64,000 nt of DNA from Nocardia rhizosphaerihabitans. GTDB taxonomy: Bacteria; Actinomycetota; Actinomycetes; Mycobacteriales; Mycobacteriaceae. The stretch's first letter is position 1; each line of letters starts with the position of its first letter. The stretch is from NCBI RefSeq assembly GCF_014646295.1, contig NZ_BMNE01000003.1:429965-493964 (forward strand), in the 5' to 3' direction. Below, piece by piece: positions 1 through 8,003 of the stretch. The notes beneath the pieces were generated by a model. It was not told where the DNA came from. It saw nothing but the letters and a program-made list of their open reading frames with translations, and made no database searches. The position numbers and the translations under genes were made by a program.

Positions 1-18
1 CCCGACCGGTTGGTCGGG
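1..18. repeat. 18-bp inverted repeat at window edge
   Basis: Perfect inverted repeat with 7-bp arms CCCGACC and GGTCGGG around GGTT. It lies 25 bp beyond the stop codon of the minus-strand acyl-CoA ligase, so it could be part of a terminator, or a TetR-type operator for a gene to the left of the window. The window edge prevents a decision. Confidence 0.4.
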
Positions 19-42
19 CGCCTCTCGTGTCAGTGGGTCAGA

Positions 43-1725
43 TCAGGACGGGCTCGTGGCCGATCGTCGCCGCGCGGGGCGCTTCTTGGGCGCCTCGGCC
101 ACCTTGGCCGCTTCGGCGTCGAGGGCGTCGAGCGTCGCGCGCATGACCTTGCCCGCCGGGGTCCGCGGCAGATCGGCGATCAGGACGACATCGCGGGGCA
201 CCCGCGATCGGGAGAGCTCGGCGGCGATGTAGTTCTTGACCATCTCCGCGTCGAGGGACGACTGCTCGCCAGGGACGACGTAGGCGCGCAGACGCTGGCC
301 GAAGTCGGCGTCCGGGACCGCGATGACCACGGCGTCGTCGATCTCGGCGTGCTGGAGCAGGCACTCCTCGACTTCTTCGGGGAAGACGTTCTCACCGCCG
401 GAGACGATCATGCCGTCGCTGCGGCCCTCGATGAAGAGGCGTCCCCGTTCATCGAATCGGCCGGTGTCGCCGGTGCTCATCATCCCGCGGACCCATTCCT
501 TCTCGGAGCCGTCGGTGTATTTGCGGATCTGTAGTCCGGTGTCGGCGAAGATGCGGCCGACGGTGCCGGTCGGCAGCGTGTTGCCGGCCTCGTCGAGGAT
601 TTCGACGCGGTTGCCCAGCGGTGGCGAACCGGCCGTCGTCGGGGCGTCCACGAGCTCGTCGGGGGTGGCGATCGTGATGTAGGAGCACTCCGATGTGCCG
701 TAGAGGTTGTGGAGAATGGGGCCGATCCGGTCGAAGACCGACTGCACGGTGGCCGGGTCGATCTTGGCGCCGCCGGTGCCGAGGATCCGCAGCTGGCCAC
801 CGCCGAGGCGGGCCACCTGGTCTTCGGGCAGGGCGAGGATCCGGCGGATCATCGTCGGCACCGCGATCAGCACGTTCACGTGCTGGCGCTTGATCATGTC
901 GACCGTGCGCTGGGCGTCGAACCGGCCCGCGAGGACGACCGTGCCGCCGAGAGTGAGCATGTTGAGCAGGTTGATCTGACCCCAGCCGTGGAACAGCGGT
1001 GCGGCGATGAGGGTGCGGTCGGTGCCGCGCAGCGGGATCTTGGCAAGATAGCCGCCGAGCATCGACGGCTTGATGCTGACCTCGCCACGCTCGGCGCCAC
1101 GCGGTGCGCCGGTCGTGCCGCTGGTGAGCAGCACCAACGATCCGCCCTTTTCCGCGTACGGGGGAGTCGTCGACGCGGACGCGATGTGGGCATCGAACGC
1201 GTTCGACGGGCTGTCGCCTTCGTGGGCGGCGATCAGGCGGGTGACCGTGGGATCGACCTGCTCGAATCGATCGGCGAACTCGCCGTCGTAGACCACGACA
1301 TCGATCTGCTCGCGTTCGATCACCTCGGCGACATGCCGCGGACCCATGTCGGTGTTGAGCAGGATGACCCGGGAGTCCGATGCCAGGGCACCGAGACAGA
1401 GTACGGCCGCGTATCGGCTGTTGCGGACCAGGGCGCCGATCCGGGGACGTACCCCAGATCGGGGGTCCACCTGGGTCACGACCCCGTTGATGTATCGGGC
1501 CACCAGGTCGGCGAGCTCGCGATAGGACACAACCCCCTGCGGATCGATGATCGCGACTCGGTGACCGTGGAGATGAGCCAGGCTGCTCGCCAATCCACTG
1601 GCACCTTGCTGACGCTTGATCGCGACGGTGCCTGGAATCTTGGCGAGCGGAGGAAAAATACCCGCCTGCTTCATGTGGCGAAGCCCTTGCAATTCGCACA
1701 CGAGCTTGTTCAGCTTCTGGTTCAA
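43..1725 (-). CDS. Acyl-CoA synthetase (FadD-type, AMP-forming)
   Basis: A 560-residue ANL-superfamily enzyme expected to activate a carboxylic acid to its acyl-CoA through an acyl-adenylate. The P-loop LLTSGTTGAPRG is near residue 200, the A5-type GTSE motif near 345, the TGD motif near 415, and the C-terminal catalytic lysine lies in RTPAGKVMRATLD near 530. The tail is basic and low-complexity (KKRPARRRS), which is optional in the family. The start appears to be a TTG at 1725 preceded by GAGG; Met18 is an alternative. It is divergent from the SDR at 1832 across a 106-bp promoter region holding two GGACAC direct repeats 13 bp apart (1758 and 1771). It resembles medium/long-chain FadD12-like ligases; the substrate cannot be read from sequence. 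Confidence 0.9.
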   Translation of the reverse strand: MNQKLNKLVCELQGLRHMKQAGIFPPLAKIPGTVAIKRQQGASGLASSLAHLHGHRVAIIDPQGVVSYRELADLVARYINGVVTQVDPRSGVRPRIGALVRNSRYAAVLCLGALASDSRVILLNTDMGPRHVAEVIEREQIDVVVYDGEFADRFEQVDPTVTRLIAAHEGDSPSNAFDAHIASASTTPPYAEKGGSLVLLTSGTTGAPRGAERGEVSIKPSMLGGYLAKIPLRGTDRTLIAAPLFHGWGQINLLNMLTLGGTVVLAGRFDAQRTVDMIKRQHVNVLIAVPTMIRRILALPEDQVARLGGGQLRILGTGGAKIDPATVQSVFDRIGPILHNLYGTSECSYITIATPDELVDAPTTAGSPPLGNRVEILDEAGNTLPTGTVGRIFADTGLQIRKYTDGSEKEWVRGMMSTGDTGRFDERGRLFIEGRSDGMIVSGGENVFPEEVEECLLQHAEIDDAVVIAVPDADFGQRLRAYVVPGEQSSLDAEMVKNYIAAELSRSRVPRDVVLIADLPRTPAGKVMRATLDALDAEAAKVAEAPKKRPARRRSATSPS

Positions 1726-1831
1726 CGTGCACCTCGGATTTGTTGGCGAGCAGTTATGGACACTGCGCTAGGACACCGATACAGTGAAACACGTCCTGAT
1801 AGTTGTGTCACCGTTTTGGATCGAGGCTTTC

Positions 1832-2635
1832 ATGTCGGTTGCTGTTGTTACCGGAGGTGCGCGGGGAATCGGCAAGGCGATCGCGACCGCGTTGGCCGAG
1901 TCCGGCTTTCGTGTCGTGATCGCCGACATCGACGAGAATGCCGCGATCGAGGCATCAGCCGGCATTTCCGGGACAGGTCTGCAGCTCGATGTCACCGACG
2001 GCGCCGCGTTCCGGGCCCTCGTCGCACACGTCGAGGAAAAGATCGGCGAGATCCACGTCCTGGTCAACAACGCAGGGATCATGCCGATCGGACCACTGCT
2101 CGAATTCTCCGATGACAGCATCGACCGGGCGTTGGCGATCAACCTCAGGGGTGTCATCAACGGAACCCGTGCTGTGCTCCCCGGAATGGTCGCGCGGCGT
2201 CGGGGACACATCTTCAACGTCGCCTCCATCGCCGGCCGTGTCGCAGTGCCTGGCGGATCGATCTACTCCGCGTCGAAGTACGGCGTCGTCGGCTTCACCG
2301 ACGGCGTGCGTGAGGAGTTCTATCCCCAGGGCATCAGGGTGACTGCCGTCCTGCCGTCGTTCACCAAGACCGAGTTGATCGCGGGCACCGACGTGCCGAA
2401 GGGGACTAAGGCCAGCGAGCCCGAGGACATCGCCGCCGCGGTGATGGCCGCCCTGGGGAAGGATGAGGCCCACGTCTACGTCCCGAAATCGCTGAAAGCC
2501 CACTACGTCGCCAATACGCTGCTGCCGGTCAAGGTCGGCCGGGCGATCGCGCGGGCGGCCGGCGCCGACCGGGTCTTCCTCGACTTCGACAAGTCCGGGC
2601 GTGCCGCCTACGACAAGCGGATCGCCGAGAGCTGA
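1832..2635 (+). CDS. Short-chain dehydrogenase/reductase (SDR)
   Basis: A 267-residue classical SDR. The NAD(P) motif TGGARGIG is at the N terminus, NNAG near residue 80, and the catalytic YSASK near 148. An acidic residue after beta-2 (VIADIDEN) suggests NAD(H) preference. The C-terminal part (PKSLKAHYVANTL) resembles SDRs that act on lipid or steroid-like hydroxyl groups. The reading frame is open from 1784, but ATG 1832 places the glycine motif at the usual distance from the start. It is a single gene, divergent from the acyl-CoA ligase. Substrate unknown. Confidence 0.88.
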   Translation: MSVAVVTGGARGIGKAIATALAESGFRVVIADIDENAAIEASAGISGTGLQLDVTDGAAFRALVAHVEEKIGEIHVLVNNAGIMPIGPLLEFSDDSIDRALAINLRGVINGTRAVLPGMVARRRGHIFNVASIAGRVAVPGGSIYSASKYGVVGFTDGVREEFYPQGIRVTAVLPSFTKTELIAGTDVPKGTKASEPEDIAAAVMAALGKDEAHVYVPKSLKAHYVANTLLPVKVGRAIARAAGADRVFLDFDKSGRAAYDKRIAES

Positions 2636-3052
2636 CCTGGACCGCGAACGTGCCCGGTCACCCCACCGGCCGGCGTATAGACCTGGGCCCGGTTACGCCC
2701 GAGGGCGAGTTCCAGCGGTCGTCGTGACACTCTCCATGAGAGGTTGCGACGACCGCGTCGTTTCCGGGGCCGCGGCCGAATGCGGCAATAGAAGCTGCTG
2801 CCGCGCGGGGGATCCCCTGCAGCGGTGTTATGCGGTCTTGTGCGCCTGTGGGGCCAGCCCCGCGGCAAGAATTATCGCGTGGACCGCGATCTGATCGTCG
2901 CTCATGGGCCGAAGATGTTCGTATCGTCGTATTCTGACGGAGTTATCACCGACCGGTCTGGGATCGGGCAGAAGTCGTCACTGGGGCGGGCCAGGTAATG
3001 GTCGCGGCCCTGGAATCCGAAGAGTGCCGATGGGACTTTTGTTTGTCAGTGT
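2636..3052. other. 417-bp convergent intergenic region, no gene seen
   Basis: This is the longest gene-free stretch in the window, between convergent genes. It holds a bipartite hairpin at 2715-2756, a GGGGATCCCC palindrome near 2808-2817 and a short GGGGC/GCCCC stem near 2850. Open frames here are short, arginine-rich and have no family motifs, so no gene is called. Confidence 0.5.
2715..2756. terminator. Bipartite hairpin, candidate terminator
   Basis: Outer 10-bp perfect arms GCGGTCGTCG (2715-2724) and CGACGACCGC (2747-2756) enclose an inner 5-bp stem CTCTC/GAGAG with a CAT loop. It lies 80 bp after the SDR stop codon. No long T tract follows, so it could be a GC-type terminator or another structured RNA element. 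Confidence 0.45.
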
Positions 3053-4837
3053 TCAGAAGGCCGCGGATGTGAGATCCAAACCGAGGGCGCGCACCTTGCG
3101 GTAGAGCGTGGATCGGGCGATCCCCAGCTTGTCGGCCGCCTCACGCTTGTTCCCGTTCGACGCGCGCAGCGCGGCGACCAGAGCGTGTGCCTCGATGTTC
3201 TCCAACCCGGTGAGCGAGCGGCGTGTGGTGCAGGCTGAGAGATAGGCCGGCAGGTGGGCCACGGTGACCTCGTGACCCTTGCTCCGCTCGAGGATCGCGC
3301 GGACGGCGTTGGTGAGCGAGTGCAGATTGGCCGGCCACGAGTGTCGACCGAGCAACTGCACCACGTCACCGGCCCAGCGCGGCGACCTGCCGCACAGGTC
3401 GACGGCGATGGCCGTCAGAAGGTCGGGCAGGTCCTCGATCCGGTCGCGCAGTGGAGGTGCGACGAGGACGGGGCCAGGCCAGGCGCCAAGGGTGCTGACC
3501 AGTTCGCGGTCGTCCTGCGGCACGTCGAACGATGTGGCCGTGGCGATCACCTGTACCGCGGCATTCTCGACCAGTCGGATGGTCGCGACCGCGGCCGATC
3601 GATCGAGGAGATCGAGGCGCCGCAGGATGGCGTACGACAGGCTGTCAGAGCTGAGCGCGGTGGTCAGGCATTCGATCCACCGATCGCCCAATAGTGCGGC
3701 GTCCAGTTCGACGACAGCGTTCATGCCGTCGTCGGCGATCGCTCGCGCGGTGGCCGTTTTCCCGGTGCCGGGTTCGCCCCACAGGAGCAACGGCGCGCCG
3801 TTCGCGGCGGACTCGCGGACCTGTGCGCTCCAGTCGTGCCACGCCGGACTACGTCCGTGCAGGCGGCCGAGCCCCGTCGCACGGTCGGATGCCGCGATGG
3901 CGGCTCGGCGAGGCGAGGTGGGCGTCAGGCGGAGCAGTGCACCGACCGGCTTGGCGCCGTGTTCCACGACCTGGACGTCGACCTTGACGGTCTGACTGCT
4001 CTCCAGCCGCAGGGTTTGCGCGTCGGGTGACACGTCCGGGCTCGTGATGCGCTTGGCGGCCATCTCCCACAGCAGTGCCTGATCGCCGGTCCCCAACATC
4101 CGCGCCGCGGCGGCGTTGGTGATGAGAGTGTGGTCATCGAGGCAGACGACCGGATGACGGGCGTCGGCGCCGGACTTCAAGTAGGCATCGAGCAGCGCGC
4201 GCTGGGTGAGCGTGCTGGCGTCGAGGAGCGCTTCCTCGATCTCCATCGCCAGCCGCTGGACCCAGGCGAGCATGAGCGCGTGGGTGTCGCGCGCATCGCA
4301 GGTGTAGTTGATGGTGCCGACCAGTTTGCGGGTGACCGGGTGCCGGATCGGCGCGCCGGCAGTGGTCATCGTGAGCGCGCCTTCGGAGTAGTGCTCGTGC
4401 CCGATGACCATGACCGGTCGTCCGACCTCCGCGGCGATGCCGCTGCTGCACGTGCCGACGGATTCCTCGGCGATGGAGGCACCGACGACGACGTGACGGG
4501 CGTCCAGGCGCCGTTCGAAGCGGGCGCTCTTCACCCAGCGGCGCAGGAGTCGTCCTTCGTTGTCGGTGAGCGTCAGTGCGGCATCCAGGTCGTTCAGTGC
4601 CGCGTTCCGGCCGACGATCACCATGTCCGCGCCTCGGGCCAGGCGGCCGTCGGCGTCCGCGCCCTGGCTGTTGCGCGGAAGGGCGCGCGCGGGCGTAAGG
4701 CCATGGAGCGCCGAGCGGCGCCACGACTCGGCGATCTCGGGTCGTACGCCGCGAAGGGCGAGGTTTTCGACGTCGGTCAGCTCGCCGGTGAGGAACAGCT
4801 CACGAGCCTCGACAACGGTGGATGTGGTTGGCTCCAT
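3053..4837 (-). CDS. AcoR-like GAF/AAA/Fis-HTH transcriptional regulator lacking GAFTGA
   Basis: A 594-residue regulator. Residues about 50-210 form a GAF-like sensor, about 210-310 a PAS-like segment, 340-530 a degenerate AAA+ domain with Walker A GEPGTGKTA (about 354) and arginine-finger-like PPLRDRIEDLP. The last 40 residues are a Fis-type HTH (KREAADKLGIARSTLYRKV). The GAFTGA loop used to contact sigma-54 is not visible, so it probably acts with a sigma-70 family factor, as expected in actinomycetes. The frame is open to 4861, but ATG 4837 has GGAGG 10 nt upstream (4848-4852), while the upstream GTG lies inside the inverted repeat at 4853-4884. That repeat suggests autoregulation. Effector unknown. 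Confidence 0.85.
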   Translation of the reverse strand: MEPTTSTVVEARELFLTGELTDVENLALRGVRPEIAESWRRSALHGLTPARALPRNSQGADADGRLARGADMVIVGRNAALNDLDAALTLTDNEGRLLRRWVKSARFERRLDARHVVVGASIAEESVGTCSSGIAAEVGRPVMVIGHEHYSEGALTMTTAGAPIRHPVTRKLVGTINYTCDARDTHALMLAWVQRLAMEIEEALLDASTLTQRALLDAYLKSGADARHPVVCLDDHTLITNAAAARMLGTGDQALLWEMAAKRITSPDVSPDAQTLRLESSQTVKVDVQVVEHGAKPVGALLRLTPTSPRRAAIAASDRATGLGRLHGRSPAWHDWSAQVRESAANGAPLLLWGEPGTGKTATARAIADDGMNAVVELDAALLGDRWIECLTTALSSDSLSYAILRRLDLLDRSAAVATIRLVENAAVQVIATATSFDVPQDDRELVSTLGAWPGPVLVAPPLRDRIEDLPDLLTAIAVDLCGRSPRWAGDVVQLLGRHSWPANLHSLTNAVRAILERSKGHEVTVAHLPAYLSACTTRRSLTGLENIEAHALVAALRASNGNKREAADKLGIARSTLYRKVRALGLDLTSAAF

Positions 4838-4852
4838 AGTCGGCACACCTCC

Positions 4853-4884
4853 GGGTGACACAGAAAACTAAATCTGTGTCACCC
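4853..4884. promoter_or_regulatory. Perfect 32-bp inverted repeat upstream of the AcoR-like regulator
   Basis: Arms GGGTGACACAG (4853-4863) and CTGTGTCACCC (4874-4884) are perfect 11-bp inverted repeats around a 10-bp A/T-rich centre. It sits immediately before the ribosome binding site of the regulator gene. A second short palindrome, TGACAGGGTGTCA, is at 4900-4912. Most simply this is the regulator's own operator; the half-site TGTGTCAC partly resembles the TGT-N11-ACA motif found elsewhere in the left half of the window. Confidence 0.7.
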
Positions 4885-4953
4885 ATCTTCCAGTGCTACT
4901 GACAGGGTGTCAAGAGGCGTGGCGAAGCGTCGACCAGTGGAGTGGACAGCCGA

Positions 4954-5568
4954 TCAGGAGAGCGACTCGGCGATCGCGGTCAAGGTCGCTGTCAGCAGGT
5001 CGAGAACCTGCTGCTTGGTGAGGGAGTGGTCGCCCAGCCAGTGCTCGCAGGCGGAAGCCAAGAAGGCCTGGTACGCCCGAACGGCGGCGTGGGCCGCCTC
5101 GCTGTCGGCGTCCATCCGGGCAGCCTCGAGCAGGCGCTGCTCCCACCGCAGTTGGCTCTGAACCAGGACACCCCCTACCTCGCTGTGCTCGCGCTGGTCA
5201 CGGGTTCTGATCAGTGCGCGGAACGTCTCGGCATTGGCCTCGACGAGGTCCAGCCAGGCGCCGAGTAGGAGCCGGACTTCCTCCTTCGGCCGGCTCGACG
5301 TAGCGGGCGGGATGGTCAACGGCAGGTGGGCGAACTGTTCCACGACCTCGAGGTAGAGGTCTTGTTTGCTGCCGAAGTAATAGTGCAGGTTGGTGCGAGT
5401 GGTGCCGGACGCTTCCGCGATCTGGCCGATCGAGACCGATTCGTAGGGCTGATGCGCGAACAGGTGCTGCGCCGCACGGAGGATGGTGGCTCGGCGCTCG
5501 TCGTGGTCCAGGCGTGTGCGGGGAGAACAGGTCGATGCGACATCGCTGCGCCGTGACGGCGTGGTCAT
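4954..5568 (-). CDS. TetR-family transcriptional regulator
   Basis: A 204-residue protein with a TetR N-terminal HTH at about residues 25-75 (RRATILRAAQHLF, then TTRTNLHYYFGSKQDLYLEVV). The C-terminal ligand domain is not assignable. It is the last gene of a minus-strand cluster, 58 bp after the stop of the thiolase-like/crotonase fusion gene, so it may be co-transcribed with the ADP-forming synthetase and the fusion gene and regulate them. No clear operator was found in its short upstream gap. Confidence 0.85.
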   Translation of the reverse strand: MTTPSRRSDVASTCSPRTRLDHDERRATILRAAQHLFAHQPYESVSIGQIAEASGTTRTNLHYYFGSKQDLYLEVVEQFAHLPLTIPPATSSRPKEEVRLLLGAWLDLVEANAETFRALIRTRDQREHSEVGGVLVQSQLRWEQRLLEAARMDADSEAAHAAVRAYQAFLASACEHWLGDHSLTKQQVLDLLTATLTAIAESLS

Positions 5569-5626
5569 GGTGGCGACAGCTCCTTTCCTGGCGATCCGGG
5601 CTCGGCGACCACTACGGCTGGGTCGG

Positions 5627-7996
5627 CTACTGATTACGCCACTGCGGTGGCCGCTTCTCGCCGAAGGCGGCCATGCCCTCGATCAGGTCGGCGGTGCCGA
5701 AGAGGTCGTCCATCACGGGGGTGCGGGCGCCGACCGCGTCGACCACATCGGGGTTGGCCCGGGTGGTCTCGTGCAATTCCAGCGTGAGCCGCACCGAGGT
5801 CGGCGAGTTGGCCAGGATCTCGACGGCCAGCTCCTTGGCCACCTCCAGCGCCTTGCCCGCCGGGGCGATGCGGTTGACCAGGCCGAGGCGCTGCGCCTCG
5901 TCCGGGCGCATCCGTCGTCCGGTCAGCAGCAACTCCAGCGCGACCTTCTCCGGGATCACGCGGGGCAGCCGCACGATCCCGCCCGCGACCGCGATCAGCC
6001 CGACCTTCACCTCGGTGAGCCCGAACTGGGCGTTCTCGTCGGCCACGCACAGGTGACTGGCCAGCGCGATCTCGAATCCGCCGCCCAGGGCGAAACCGTT
6101 GACCGCGGCGATGACCGGCTTGTGCATGTCGCGCCGGTGCGTGAGCCCGGCGAAGCCGGACGCGGGCAGATAGGTCGGCTTGCCGCTGGCCGTGTAGACC
6201 AGATCGTTGCCCGAACAGAACGCCCGCTCACCGGCACCGGTGATGATCGCGGCCCACAGTTCCGGGTCGGCGAAGAAGGCGTTGAACACCGAGTCGAGCT
6301 CTTCGTGCACCGCCGGGAACAGGGCGTTGCGGGCCTGGGGCCGGTTGATCGTGATGACCAGCAGGTGATCGTCGCGCTCGACGAGGATGTGCTCGTAGGA
6401 CTCGCGTAGCCCGGTTACGGGCCGCGCCAGTTCCGCCGCGCGTTCGGGCGTGGTGGTCGCCCGGTTGCCCACGGACACGTTGAAGGCCCAGAACCGTTCA
6501 CCGACCGGCTGTTCGGCATCGGTGAGTAGCGCGAGCAGGGCGTCGTCGTCCTTGTCCGTACGCGCCACGAAACGCTCACCGGTGCTCTCCAGGCGGCCGA
6601 TGATGATGCCTGTCCTGCTCCGCTTGCCGTGGCTGATCGTGAACGACTCGATCCGCGCCCAGCCGTCGGCCCGGGTGACCTGCGGCACCGGCCCGGCGGT
6701 GTCGATGGCCTGCTGGGCGAGCCGCTCGGCCAGCGGGTTCGCCCGCCACTCGACCGGGGTGGTGGAGTACACGCCGGTGGAGTACTTGTGCGCGATACCG
6801 CCGTTGGCGCCGACGAAACCGAAGCTGCCGGGCGCCTTGCGAGCCCGGTCGACGGTTTCGGCGATGGCGTGCATGGAGTAGTTGTTGCCCGAGCCGCCGA
6901 AGAACGGCAGACCGCCGGTGACGGTGAGGCGGCGCGGATCGTCGGTCGAGAGGCCGAGTCCGTCGACTGCGGCCATGAACACCGCGATCGGGAAGCAGCT
7001 GTAGAAGTCCCACGAGGCCACCTGCTCGGTGGTGAGGCCTGCCATGTTCAGGGCCAGCTCGCACGCGTGCCGGGCGGCCGGGTTGTCGGCCAGGTCGGGG
7101 CGGTCCATGATCGGGCGGTCGCGCAGGTCGGCGTGACCGTGCAGGTACACCCACCGGTCCTCCGGCACGCCGAGCTCGCGCGCGGCCTCCACCGACGCGA
7201 CGATGAGCGCCGCACCCTGGTTCACCTGGTCACGTGACACCACGTAGCGGGTGTAGGGGTCGGCGATCAGCCGGTTGGCCTCGGTGACGGTGACCATTTC
7301 CTCGGCGCCGCGGACCGTCGGGGCCGCCGCGTACGGATTGGTCGCGGCGACCTCGGTGAACGGGGCGAACAGGGCGCCGATGGCCTCGGCGTACGCCGCG
7401 CGGCCGAGCCCGAGCTTGGCCCGGCGCGCGTTGTCGAGCAACGCGTACTGCGCCGGGGCGCCGACCAGGCCGTGGCCGATGAACTCACGCGAGACGATGC
7501 CCCGCAGACCGAAGCCGCGGTCCTCGAGCGAGCCGTCGACCGTCTCGGTGAAGTCGGGCCGGTCCTCGCTGGCCATCAGAGCACGAGCGGTGGAGATGGC
7601 CTCCGAACCGAACAGCAGGGCGACCCGGCCCCGGCCCGCGGCGATCTCGCCCGCGAGCTCGGTCAGCAGGTGCTGGGGGCCCTGCCCGCCGGTGACCTCG
7701 AGGATGGCCCGCTCGGGCTCGGCACCGAGGCGCTGGGCGACCGAGCGCGGGTAGTTGTTCGACCGGCCGAGCTGGGCGGGCAGGCCCGGCTTGGAGTTCT
7801 CGAACTGCCGGATACCGGCCACCGTGTCGATGACCGAGATCAGGTCAGCGGATGCCTGCGCATCGGCGACCGCGCGTTCGGCGGCGGCCGCCGCGAGACC
7901 GACCGCCGAGAGCGCCTGGTAGTCGTCGCTGCCCAGCCGGTCGTTGATCTGGCCGACGCCGATCAGGACGGGGGTGCGGGGATCGATGGGGTTCAC
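5627..7996 (-). CDS. Thiolase-like / enoyl-CoA hydratase (crotonase) fusion protein
   Basis: A single 789-residue frame. Residues 1 to about 500 resemble the thiolase-like/SCP-x group (TPVLIGVGQINDR at the start). The usual nucleophile segment reads VTGGQGPQHLL, without the Cys, and the NEAFA region is YSCFPIAV, so ordinary thiolysis is unlikely. Residues about 520-789 form a complete crotonase: the oxyanion-hole segments AFCSGNDL and NGFALGGGFEIAL are visible, with Glu in LTEVKVG. GTG start with AGGA upstream, 7 bp after the ADP-forming synthetase. The fusion implies channelling between hydration or cleavage steps. A thiolase-like domain without Cys might act as a retro-aldolase or acyl carrier; this is inference. 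Confidence 0.85.
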   Translation of the reverse strand: MNPIDPRTPVLIGVGQINDRLGSDDYQALSAVGLAAAAAERAVADAQASADLISVIDTVAGIRQFENSKPGLPAQLGRSNNYPRSVAQRLGAEPERAILEVTGGQGPQHLLTELAGEIAAGRGRVALLFGSEAISTARALMASEDRPDFTETVDGSLEDRGFGLRGIVSREFIGHGLVGAPAQYALLDNARRAKLGLGRAAYAEAIGALFAPFTEVAATNPYAAAPTVRGAEEMVTVTEANRLIADPYTRYVVSRDQVNQGAALIVASVEAARELGVPEDRWVYLHGHADLRDRPIMDRPDLADNPAARHACELALNMAGLTTEQVASWDFYSCFPIAVFMAAVDGLGLSTDDPRRLTVTGGLPFFGGSGNNYSMHAIAETVDRARKAPGSFGFVGANGGIAHKYSTGVYSTTPVEWRANPLAERLAQQAIDTAGPVPQVTRADGWARIESFTISHGKRSRTGIIIGRLESTGERFVARTDKDDDALLALLTDAEQPVGERFWAFNVSVGNRATTTPERAAELARPVTGLRESYEHILVERDDHLLVITINRPQARNALFPAVHEELDSVFNAFFADPELWAAIITGAGERAFCSGNDLVYTASGKPTYLPASGFAGLTHRRDMHKPVIAAVNGFALGGGFEIALASHLCVADENAQFGLTEVKVGLIAVAGGIVRLPRVIPEKVALELLLTGRRMRPDEAQRLGLVNRIAPAGKALEVAKELAVEILANSPTSVRLTLELHETTRANPDVVDAVGARTPVMDDLFGTADLIEGMAAFGEKRPPQWRNQ

Positions 7997-8003
7997 GGGT
8001 TCC

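Noticed and set aside
2601..2894. 97-codon plus-strand open frame over the SDR end
   Set aside because: Overlaps the SDR in another frame and has no motif.
2828..2904. Possible 25-codon minus-strand micro-ORF beginning MSDDQIAVH
   Set aside because: No ribosome binding site, no promoter seen and no neighbour to couple with; too little to support.
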